This document shows, piece after piece, positions 1 through 6,895 of a stretch of 33,758 nucleotides of DNA (the stretch's first letter is position 1; every line of letters starts with the position of its first letter). A program made the position numbers and the translations under genes. This DNA comes from Zoogloea sp. (GTDB lineage Bacteria; Pseudomonadota; Gammaproteobacteria; Burkholderiales; Rhodocyclaceae). The stretch covers positions 1 through 33,758 of the forward strand of contig JADKKC010000029.1 of the NCBI GenBank assembly GCA_016720685.1. The letters run 5' to 3'. The notes beneath the pieces are model-generated. The model searched no databases. It saw nothing but the letters and a program-made list of their open reading frames with translations, and was not told where the DNA came from.

Positions 1-864
1 GGTGAGGCTGTCATGGTTGGCACGGAATTCATTGCGGTTGGCCCGCTCGTGAAACTCGGTGACGTCCTGCAAGGTGCCGATGAAGCCGCTGATGTGGCCG
101 TTCTCGTCGCGCAGCGGGCCGGCTTCGGCGCGCATCCAGAGCGGCCGGCCATCGGGATGCGGGTAGCGGAACTCCTCGGCGAAGCGGGTCGCCGATTCGA
201 CGGCCAGCAGCCAGCGGTCGCGCACCCGCGCCTCTTCGCCGGGCGGGAGCAATTCGAGCCAGGGCTTGCCGGCAATGTCGGCCAGCTTGTGGCCGACGAG
301 TTGTTCGCAGCGTTCGTTGAGAAAAATGCAACGCGCGTCGCTGTCGGCCTCGAAGAGACCGGCCGGAGCCTGGCGGGCGAGTTCGCGAAAACGCATCTCG
401 CTGCGCTGCAGTTCGGCCTGGGCGCGCGACAGGCGCTGCAGATCCTGGCGGAGCTGGCGAGCCTGCTGCTTGAGCAGGATTTCGCGGCGCACCGTCTCGG
501 TCACGTCGCGCACCTGGAGCAGGCAGTGACGCTGACCGTCAGTATCCAACGGGGTGACATCGATGGACTGCAGCATGCGCTCGCTGCGGTCGCCGCCCGG
601 CTGAAAAAGCGGCAGCGGCATCGGATGCAGGGCGTGGGACAGGCGGGCCGACCAGCCGAAATCAAGGGCCTCGCGCACCACCAGGGCAAGGCGCGGATCG
701 ATGTGGGCGCCAAAGGCCTCGGCCAGCGTGAGCGCAAGGGCCTCTGCCGCCGGACGGGCCGCACGCTGCGCGATCCAGCGGTTCCATACCCGCACCCGGC
801 CGGCCCGATCGAGCAGGATGAGGCCGGTATCGACGCAATCGGCGAGGAGGCTGTCGCACTTCAT
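1..864 (-). CDS. PAS-PAS-GGDEF protein, probable diguanylate cyclase (3' end outside window)
   Basis: Frame is open from an ATG at 864 to the window edge, giving the first 288 residues. It reads as an N-terminal PAS-like region (about 1-130), a short helical linker, and a second PAS domain (about 150-275) ending in a PAC-like stretch GFIGTLQDVTEF. The last visible residues, HDSLT, are the usual entry to a GGDEF domain (HDSLTGLPNR in many homologues), so diguanylate cyclase activity is inferred; the GGDEF motif itself and any EAL domain lie outside. No transmembrane segment is visible, so it is probably cytoplasmic. Its ATG overlaps the stop of the CheC gene as ATGA, which implies translational coupling and a shared role with CheC and the receiver upstream. 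Confidence 0.85.
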   Translation of the reverse strand, partial: MKCDSLLADCVDTGLILLDRAGRVRVWNRWIAQRAARPAAEALALTLAEAFGAHIDPRLALVVREALDFGWSARLSHALHPMPLPLFQPGGDRSERMLQSIDVTPLDTDGQRHCLLQVRDVTETVRREILLKQQARQLRQDLQRLSRAQAELQRSEMRFRELARQAPAGLFEADSDARCIFLNERCEQLVGHKLADIAGKPWLELLPPGEEARVRDRWLLAVESATRFAEEFRYPHPDGRPLWMRAEAGPLRDENGHISGFIGTLQDVTEFHERANRNEFRANHDSLT

Positions 865-1502
865 GGCTGTTCTGCGGGCGCGTCCGGCAGGCCGAACAGG
901 CGCCTCACCTCACCCATGAAGTGGTCGATGGAGGGCACGTCCATCAGAAACAGCACGAAGCCGGAAAGGTTGTGGGCGGACATCTTCATGCCGATGCGCG
1001 CCATGAGAACCAGGCTGTCGGGGGCTTTGTCTTCCAGCAGGCGGGCAACGCTGCTGCTTTGCACGCGGGGCAGCGAGCCGATGATCTCGGAGCCAAAAAG
1101 ATCGGCAAGACTGCTCATGCAGCTGTTGATGATGATGTTGCCGATCTCGGCGAGGGCATCCTGTTCCAGTTCGGTGATGTGCTCGGCCGAGGTGTCCGCG
1201 CCCAGCATCCGGCGGACGATTTCGAGGCTGCCCTGTTCGGGGAAGAGCAGCAGTGCATCGGTGGCAAAGCCGTCGCCGGTATGAAAGTGCTGGTTGATCC
1301 GGCACAGGCGGTCGTCGACACCGCCAGCCTGACTGCCTTGCAGGCGGCGGGCAAGTTCATCGCGGGCGACGAACTCGACGACCGGAACAGACAGCTCGAT
1401 CTCTTCGCGAACAATCGCCGAAAAGGCAGCCGTCGCCTCGCCCAGCGACAGGTTGAAGGCCTCGGTGAGGGCATCCAGTTCTAGTGCGGTAAAAACGCGC
1501 AT
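861..1502 (-). CDS. cheC: CheC-like chemotaxis phosphatase
   Basis: A 213-residue protein of the CheC/CheX/FliY phosphatase family, which dephosphorylates CheY-P. Both family active-site motifs (D/S-x3-E-x2-N) are present: D10-E14-N17 and D115-E119-N122, the double arrangement typical of CheC. The start chosen is the ATG at 1502 (MRVFTAL), 4 nt after the receiver gene stop; an upstream in-frame extension to 1535 would overlap that gene and lacks support. Its stop overlaps the next ATG (ATGA). Placement between a single-domain receiver and a PAS/GGDEF protein suggests that its substrate is the neighbouring receiver. CheC is less usual than CheZ as the CheY-P phosphatase in Betaproteobacteria (established generalisation). 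Substrate identity is inference. Confidence 0.85.
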   Translation of the reverse strand: MRVFTALELDALTEAFNLSLGEATAAFSAIVREEIELSVPVVEFVARDELARRLQGSQAGGVDDRLCRINQHFHTGDGFATDALLLFPEQGSLEIVRRMLGADTSAEHITELEQDALAEIGNIIINSCMSSLADLFGSEIIGSLPRVQSSSVARLLEDKAPDSLVLMARIGMKMSAHNLSGFVLFLMDVPSIDHFMGEVRRLFGLPDAPAEQP

Positions 1503-1506
1503 GGCG

Positions 1507-1866
1507 TCAATCCAGCAAACCCAGAACGTCGGCAATCACGGTTTCGCTGATCGGCTTGCGGAAGAAACGCACCCCGAGAGCGGCAGCCCGGCGCTGGATC
1601 GCCTCCTGCACGTTGGCGGTCAGCAGAGCGAGCTTCATGTCAGGCTGGGTGCCGCGAATCCGCTCAGCCAGTTCAAGGCCCGACATGCCGGGCATGTTCA
1701 TGTCGAGCACGGCGAGATCCGGCGTGTGGGTTTCGAGGACGGCCAAGGCCGCTTCGCCGTCGCCGGCTTCGAGGATCACAAGGTCGGAACGCAGGCTCTT
1801 GATGACCGAGCTGCACAGCATCCGTGAGGCACGGCTATCGTCGACGAGCAGAATCGTGGTGGACAT
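1507..1866 (-). CDS. Single-domain CheY-like response regulator
   Basis: A 119-residue stand-alone receiver domain. The acidic pocket D9/D10, phospho-acceptor D55 (in LAVLDMNMPG), T83 and K104 (in RKPIS) are all present, so it should be phosphorylated. There is no output domain, as in CheY. It is first in a three-gene unit with CheC (4 nt downstream) and a PAS-PAS-GGDEF protein. The region before its ATG holds a sigma-28-like promoter at 1896-1922. Likely job (inference): a phosphorylated signal switched off by the neighbouring CheC and linked to flagellar or c-di-GMP output. The kinase is not in the window. Confidence 0.9.
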   Translation of the reverse strand: MSTTILLVDDSRASRMLCSSVIKSLRSDLVILEAGDGEAALAVLETHTPDLAVLDMNMPGMSGLELAERIRGTQPDMKLALLTANVQEAIQRRAAALGVRFFRKPISETVIADVLGLLD

Positions 1867-1895
1867 GAAAAGACTCCATTAACTTCCTCGAACGC

Positions 1896-1922
1896 TTTAC
1901 GGCGGGCAATTTGCAAACTTTA
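1896..1922 (-). promoter_or_regulatory. Sigma-28 (FliA)-like promoter for the receiver-cheC-GGDEF operon
   Basis: On the minus strand the sequence reads TAAAGTTT, exactly 11 nt, then GCCGTAAA. The established FliA consensus is TAAAGTTT-N11-GCCGATAA. The -35 is perfect and the -10 has a swapped TA/AT pair. The -10 lies about 30 nt before the ATG at 1866. This predicts expression with late flagellar and chemotaxis genes. Confidence 0.65.
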
Positions 1923-2066
1923 GTCAATTCATGCCAAACGCATTTTACATCGAGCCAGAAAACGGGCAGTGCATGCGGACTTTCCCTGATACCCCGACAC
2001 GCCCGGCACACCGGCAGGTAAGCTGCACGCTCGCTCCTCCGCCCTTAAAACCGCTACGGCCCGCCC

Positions 2067-3302
2067 ATGTCTTCCCGCCCCGCTCCGTCACCGGCCTTTC
2101 TCGCCGGCCGCATCTTTCTGCCCTTTGCGCTGGGCTATTACCTCTCCTACCTGCTGCGCACCGTCAATGCGGTGATCTCGCCCGACCTGACCCGCGAGCT
2201 GGGGCTCAGTGCCGCCGACCTGGGCCTGTTGACCAGCATGTATTTTTTCGCCTTCGGGCTGGCCCAGATTCCGGTCGGCATCGCCCTCGACCGCTACGGC
2301 CCGCGCCGCGTCGAGGCGGCGCTGCTGCTGCTCACCGCCATCGGCGGGGTGCTCTTCGCCACCGGCGAGAGCCTGCCCACGCTGGCCAGCGGCCGCGGCC
2401 TGATCGGCATGGGCGTATCGGCCTGCCTGATGGCTGGGCTGAAAGGCTTTACCCAGTGGTACCCACGGGAAAAGCTCGCCTCCATGACCGGCTACATCAT
2501 GTCCAGCGGCGCGCTGGGCGCCGTCACCGCGTCGGCTCCGCTGGAGGCCGCCTTGCCCTTTCTGGGCTGGCGCGGCGCATTCTGGCTGGTGGCGGCACTG
2601 GCGGCCGGGGTGGCGGCGCTGATCTTCTTCTCGATGCCGGAGAAGGACGAGAGTCATGAAACCGGCGATCTCCAGCACGCGCTGCGCGGCGTGGGCGAGG
2701 TTCTGACGGCACGGACTTTCTGGGGCTTTGCAGCCCAGTCAGCCTTTTTTACCGGCGGCTTCATGGCGCTGCAGGGCCTGTGGGCGGTGCCCTGGCTGAT
2801 GGAGGTCAACGGCTACAGCCGGGCGCTGGCAGCGGATCACCTGTTCTGGCTCAACATCGGCATGCTGGCCGGCCAGCTGGCGATCGGCGCCTGGGCCATG
2901 CCGCTGGCCACGCGCGGGATCACACCGCTGCGCATCATGCAGATCGGTCTCTTCATCAGCATGCTGGTGGAGGTTCTGATCATTGCCGAAACCGGCTCGA
3001 CCCTGGCCCTGTGGTGCGTGCTGGGCGCTGTTTCGGCCACCGGGGCGCAAATGTACGGAATCATGAGCGGGCTGTTCGCCCCCCATCTCACCGGCCGGGT
3101 CACGACCAGCATCAACCTGATGGCCTTCGTCGGAGCCTTTGCCGTGCAGTGGGGGCTCGGTGGGCTGCTCGACACCCTGCGTGCCGGCGGCATCGACGCC
3201 GCCGATTCGCTGCGCATTGCCTTCGTGATCCTGCTGGTGGCGCAGGTGCTGAGCTTCATCCCGCTGTCTCGCGCCGGGCGCTACCGGCAGTGGGAGGACT
3301 GA
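2067..3302 (+). CDS. MFS transporter
   Basis: A 411-residue hydrophobic protein with the length and pattern of a 12-TM major facilitator. The motif A-like loop GIALDRYGPRRVE lies between TM2 and TM3, and a charged central loop (PEKDESHETGD, about 190-200) separates the two six-helix halves. Motifs such as NAVISPDLTRELGLS near the N terminus are common in facilitators of organic anions or sugars, but the substrate cannot be read from sequence. No clear Shine-Dalgarno precedes the ATG. It stands alone, divergent from the receiver operon and convergent with the secreted protein gene at 3387; a hairpin lies just downstream at 3329-3364. Confidence 0.85.
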   Translation: MSSRPAPSPAFLAGRIFLPFALGYYLSYLLRTVNAVISPDLTRELGLSAADLGLLTSMYFFAFGLAQIPVGIALDRYGPRRVEAALLLLTAIGGVLFATGESLPTLASGRGLIGMGVSACLMAGLKGFTQWYPREKLASMTGYIMSSGALGAVTASAPLEAALPFLGWRGAFWLVAALAAGVAALIFFSMPEKDESHETGDLQHALRGVGEVLTARTFWGFAAQSAFFTGGFMALQGLWAVPWLMEVNGYSRALAADHLFWLNIGMLAGQLAIGAWAMPLATRGITPLRIMQIGLFISMLVEVLIIAETGSTLALWCVLGAVSATGAQMYGIMSGLFAPHLTGRVTTSINLMAFVGAFAVQWGLGGLLDTLRAGGIDAADSLRIAFVILLVAQVLSFIPLSRAGRYRQWED

Positions 3303-3328
3303 TCAGCCGCAGGCCACGTAAACGGCCA

Positions 3329-3364
3329 GCGGAGCGTGTTCCGGATTTCCGGCACACGCTCCGC
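3329..3364. terminator. Hairpin between convergent genes
   Basis: A perfect 11-bp stem GCGGAGCGTGT / ACACGCTCCGC encloses an inner CCGG...CCGG pairing. It sits between the convergent stops of the MFS gene and the secreted protein gene. There is no strong T tract on either side, so it may be a weak terminator or an mRNA 3'-end stabiliser. Confidence 0.5.
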
Positions 3365-3386
3365 ATGGAGCCCTGGGGCGTTCTGC

Positions 3387-3689
3387 TTACTTGACGGCGG
3401 CCGGAGCGGCTTCGGCCTTCACGGCCGGCTTGACCGCCTTTTTCGCTTTCTTCACATGCTTGGCCTTCTTCTCGACCGTGGCAGCTTCAGCCTTGGCCGG
3501 CTCGGCGGGCTTGGCCGCTTCGGCCTTCACGGCCTCGACCTTCTTCTCGACCGCGGCCGAAGCGGCGGCGGCAGGCTTGGCGGCAACCGCCGGAACAGCC
3601 GGAGTAGCCGGAACAGCCGGGGTGGCCTGAGCGAAGGAGGCGGAAGCGAAACCTGCGGCGATGGCGAGGGCGATGATCTTTTTCAGCAT
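3387..3689 (-). CDS. Small secreted Ala/Pro/Lys-rich protein
   Basis: About 100 residues with a clear signal peptide (MLKKIIALAIAAGFASASFA, cleavage predicted before QA). The mature part is low complexity: Pro-Ala-Val repeats (TPAVPATPAVPAV) and then Lys-Ala-Glu rich segments resembling histone H1-like tails. The start is decided by the ribosome binding site: GGAG at 3697-3700 is 7 nt from the ATG at 3689 but only 1 nt from the alternative ATG at 3695. No enzymatic domain is recognisable; function unknown. Its upstream region shares a motif with the lipoprotein gene at 21659-21865. Confidence 0.75.
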   Translation of the reverse strand: MLKKIIALAIAAGFASASFAQATPAVPATPAVPAVAAKPAAAASAAVEKKVEAVKAEAAKPAEPAKAEAATVEKKAKHVKKAKKAVKPAVKAEAAPAAVK

Positions 3690-3927
3690 TTGCATTCTCC
3701 GGAAAGGACAGTTTGTTCATACCGGGCGGCGTGATTGCCGGCCCTTGCAGCGATTAACGCCACCTCCCGTCCGGAGGTTGTCAGTGCAGATGTAAGGCCA
3801 TGTTGAGTTGTAACAGCGGGGCCCGGCGCATGAGCCGTCTTTGGAGGCGGCCTTTGGAAGCGGCACTTCATGTGCTACAAAAAAGGTTCTGCCGCCGTCA
3901 AACCTGCTCTGCCCCTGGGAGATTGCC

Positions 3928-4530
3928 ATGTCGTTCATGAACACCCCGTTCCGCTGCATCGTAGCCAGCATGCTGACCTTGTCGGCCCCGCTGGCCAGCG
4001 CCTCCGTGATTTCCTATTCGACCTCGCTGAGCGGGGCCGCGGAGGCCCCGGCAAACGCCTCCCCCGGCACCGGCACGGCGACGCTGCTGATCGACACCCT
4101 CGCCAACACGATGACCCTGGATGTGAATTTCAGCGGGCTCATCGGCACCACCACTGCCGCGCACATTCACTGCTGCACGGCACTTCCGGCTGCCGGCACG
4201 GCCGGGGTGGCAACCCAGACGCCGACCTTCCAGGGCTTTCCGCTCGGCGTACAGGCCGGGGTCTATCACCACGTTTTCGACCTCACCGACCCGGCCAGCT
4301 GGAACCCGGTATTCATCACCAACAATGGCGGAACGCCCGCGGGCGCCGAAGCGGTACTGCTGAGCGGGCTGGACGCCTCCCAGGCTTACCTGAACATCCA
4401 CACCTCGGCCATCGGGGCCGGCGAGATTCGCGGCTTCCTGGTGCGCTCCGTTCCCGAACCGGAAGGGCTGGCGTTGCTCGCGCTGGGCCTTGGCGGGATG
4501 GGCCTCACCGTGGCGCGGCGGAAGAGGTAG
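3928..4530 (+). CDS. CHRD-domain protein with PEP-CTERM sorting signal
   Basis: A 200-residue exported protein. A signal peptide (about 1-25, ending ASA) precedes a CHRD domain marked by AAHIHC, YHHVFDLT and LNIHTSAIGAGEIRGFL, the usual histidine-bearing strands of that family. The C terminus is a classic PEP-CTERM signal: VPEPEG, a hydrophobic helix, then ARRKR. PEP-CTERM proteins are processed by an exosortase (EpsH/XrtA type) and usually accompany exopolysaccharide production (established knowledge); the exosortase is not in this window. The ATG at 3928 is chosen over an upstream in-frame ATG because GGGAGA lies 6 nt before it. The stop abuts the stop of the convergent hemerythrin gene with no base between. 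Confidence 0.85.
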   Translation: MSFMNTPFRCIVASMLTLSAPLASASVISYSTSLSGAAEAPANASPGTGTATLLIDTLANTMTLDVNFSGLIGTTTAAHIHCCTALPAAGTAGVATQTPTFQGFPLGVQAGVYHHVFDLTDPASWNPVFITNNGGTPAGAEAVLLSGLDASQAYLNIHTSAIGAGEIRGFLVRSVPEPEGLALLALGLGGMGLTVARRKR

Positions 4531-4969
4531 TCAGCTTGGGCTGGAGCGCCTTGCCAGGATGAAGGCGGCGAGCCGCATGTCGGTGTGCATGATGTGCGTC
4601 ACCAGCCAGTTGTGCAGAAAAACCAGCAATTCGTGCGGCTGCGACCGGAATGTCGGCCTTGATCCGGTCCCGTAGCCCCAGCACCTGCGTCGAAAAATCC
4701 CGGTGCTCGGCACGGTGGCGCCGGGCGTCGGCGCCGTCTTCCGATTCATAGCCTGCGTCGCGCATCAGTAGCTCCTCGGTTTCGAAATGGTAGAGGGCGT
4801 AGCTGAGCAGATCCTGGGTGATGGCTTCGAGCACTTCCGGGGCGCTTTCTCCGCACAGTTTTTCACTGGCCTCGTTGAAGGTGTGAACGAGGATCCGGTG
4901 CTGTTCGTCGATCTCCGGAACGCCGGTCATCAGGCTGTCGTTCCAGATCAGGGGCGCAGGGTTTTGCAT
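4531..4969 (-). pseudogene. Bacteriohemerythrin, frameshifted
   Basis: The N-terminal frame (ATG at 4969) has the hemerythrin start WNDSLMTGVPEIDEQH, then YALYHFETEEL and HRAEHRDF, giving the iron-binding His and Glu ligands of helices 1-3. From about 4640-4660 the matching C terminus continues in another frame as PHELLVFLHNWLVTHIMHTD, which holds the last His and Asp ligands and stops at 4531. The span of 439 nt is one base more than 146 codons, so a one-base insertion fits. Repaired, it is a normal about 145-residue bacteriohemerythrin binding O2 at a di-iron site. It lies 25 nt after the PAS-GGDEF-EAL gene and probably shares its transcript. Whether the shift is real or a read error cannot be told here. 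Confidence 0.8.
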
Positions 4970-4994
4970 GGTGGAATGTCGTGTTGGGGCCGCT

Positions 4995-6833
4995 TCAGCT
5001 GAGCCTGCCCGTGCGCGGCACCAGCGCGGCGCCGCTGCGGGCGGCTTCGGCGAGCGGGGCCCGCCAGCGGGGATCGGGTTTGAAGTTCCTGAGCCAGGGC
5101 TCTACGGCCTCGACCGGCAAGGGGCGGGAAATGCCATGGCCTTGCATCACGTCGCAGCCGATTGAAAGCAGCATGCGCACGTGCTCCATGTCTTCGACGC
5201 CCTCGGCCACCACGTCGCGCCGGAAAGCTGCGGCAAGGCCGATCACGCCCTGCACGATGGCCAGATCGCCCGGATCGTCAAGCATGTCGCGCACGAAGGC
5301 CTGGTCGATCTTGAGCACACCGGCGGCCAGGCGCTTGAGGTGCATCAGTGACGAATAGCCCGTGCCGAAGTCGTCCAGCGCAAAGCGGATGCCGCGCGTC
5401 TGGAAGCTGGCAATCAGGCTGCTGACCGTGCCGATGTCCTCGAGCGCGGCGCTTTCGAGGATCTCGATCTCCAGCGGGTCCACCGAGCCGGCGCAGCCTT
5501 CGCCGACGATGGCCTCAAGCCGCTCGGCAAACTGGCGGCACACCAGCTGGCGGGCGGCAATATTCACGCTGATCGTCAGCTCATGGCCGGCGGCGCGCAG
5601 GCGGGCCTGCTCACGCAGGGCTTCGTCGATGACCCAGTCGCCAATGTTCACGATCATATCCTCGCGCTCGATCAGGGGCAGGAACTCGCCCGGCATGCGC
5701 TGGCCCAGCACCGGATGATTCCAGCGGATCAGCGCCTCCAGCCCCACCACGCGACCGGCGCGGCAATCGACTTTCGGTTGGTAGTGGAGGACGAACTCGT
5801 GCCGCTCGAGGGCTTGCTCGATCTTGCGGACCAGCCCGAGATTGGCACGGGCGCGGGATTCGAGGATCGGGTCGAAGATGCTGAAACGGTTCTTGCCGGC
5901 CTGCTTGGCCTTGTACATGGCCTGATCGGCGTGGCGCAGGAGCTGGTCCGGGTCCATCGTGTCGCCGGGAAAGAGGGTCACGCCGATGCTGGCGGTGACG
6001 CGCACTTCGGCACCGTCGATGAAGTAGGGTGCGCCGACGGCATCGAGGACGCGCTTGACCACCTGCTCGCACTGGCCCGAGGTCTTGAGATCGCCGATCA
6101 GCAGCGCGAACTCGTCGCCGCCAAGGCGGGCCGCGGTGTCGTCACCGCGCAGGCTGTCGTGCAGGCGGCTGGCGACCTCCCGCAGCAACTGGTCACCGGA
6201 GGAGTGGCCGAAGCTGTCGTTAACGATCTTGAAACCATCCAGGTCGAGCATGCACACGGCGAGGTTCTCGCGGTGACGCCGGGCGTGGGCGAGCGCCTGG
6301 TCGAGGCGGTCGGAGAACAGCACCCGGTTGGGCAGCCCGGTGAGGGTGTCGAAGTGGGCCTGAAGCTTGAGGCTGTTCTCCTGCTCGACCTGGCGGGTCA
6401 CGTCCACCGAGGAGCACACCGCTCCGGTCACCGCACCATGGGTGTCGGTGAGAGGCTGGGTATGGACGCGCAGCCAGCGCACCTTGTCTTCAGCACTGCG
6501 CACCTGCAGCAGTACCGGCCGGGCATTCGCGTCGCCGGCCAGCACCCGGTCAAGCGGAAAACATTCACCGTCGCAGGGCAGGCCTTCGGCGGAGGCGCAA
6601 CGCTGGGCCAGCCAGGCCCAGTGGCAGCCCGTGCTGCGTCCTTCGCTGTCGTTGAAATGGGCGAGTGCTGCCGGGTTGGCATACATCAGTTTGCCGTCGG
6701 TGTTCCACAGCAGAATGCCCTCCTCGATGGTGCGCAGGATGGAATTCACCCGGCCACTGTCGAGCCCGACGAAATCGGTAGGGAATGATTCGGACAATTC
6801 ACTGCGCTCCAGCTCTGCATCCCAGGTAGACAT
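4995..6833 (-). CDS. PAS-GGDEF-EAL protein (c-di-GMP cyclase/phosphodiesterase)
   Basis: A 612-residue cytoplasmic protein: PAS (about 28-150), GGDEF (about 158-325) and EAL (about 335-590). The cyclase site reads GGDEF at about 238-242, preceded by an intact inhibitory I-site RGDD five residues upstream. The EAL domain keeps EALIRW (about 366), SVNIAARQL, EILES and DDFGTGYSS, so the metal and catalytic residues of an active phosphodiesterase are present. Both activities are therefore plausible; which dominates cannot be read. The PAS contains several cysteines and CHWAWLAQRC, which could matter for sensing. The hemerythrin gene follows by 25 nt, suggesting O2- or redox-linked control. Confidence 0.92.
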   Translation of the reverse strand: MSTWDAELERSELSESFPTDFVGLDSGRVNSILRTIEEGILLWNTDGKLMYANPAALAHFNDSEGRSTGCHWAWLAQRCASAEGLPCDGECFPLDRVLAGDANARPVLLQVRSAEDKVRWLRVHTQPLTDTHGAVTGAVCSSVDVTRQVEQENSLKLQAHFDTLTGLPNRVLFSDRLDQALAHARRHRENLAVCMLDLDGFKIVNDSFGHSSGDQLLREVASRLHDSLRGDDTAARLGGDEFALLIGDLKTSGQCEQVVKRVLDAVGAPYFIDGAEVRVTASIGVTLFPGDTMDPDQLLRHADQAMYKAKQAGKNRFSIFDPILESRARANLGLVRKIEQALERHEFVLHYQPKVDCRAGRVVGLEALIRWNHPVLGQRMPGEFLPLIEREDMIVNIGDWVIDEALREQARLRAAGHELTISVNIAARQLVCRQFAERLEAIVGEGCAGSVDPLEIEILESAALEDIGTVSSLIASFQTRGIRFALDDFGTGYSSLMHLKRLAAGVLKIDQAFVRDMLDDPGDLAIVQGVIGLAAAFRRDVVAEGVEDMEHVRMLLSIGCDVMQGHGISRPLPVEAVEPWLRNFKPDPRWRAPLAEAARSGAALVPRTGRLS

Positions 6834-6895
6834 GAAACTGCCCGAAACGGGTATGAGCGATTAACGGCACCGCGTGCCGCATCTAAAGGGTGCGC

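Noticed and set aside
3387..3689. Alanine/proline repeats as a CRISPR or tandem repeat array
   Set aside because: The repeats are short, imperfect and explained by low-complexity coding sequence behind a signal peptide.
5583..6788. 401-codon plus-strand open frame
   Set aside because: Lies antisense to the PAS-GGDEF-EAL gene, whose domains are unmistakable; the frame is a by-product of high G+C codon bias and has no recognisable domain.
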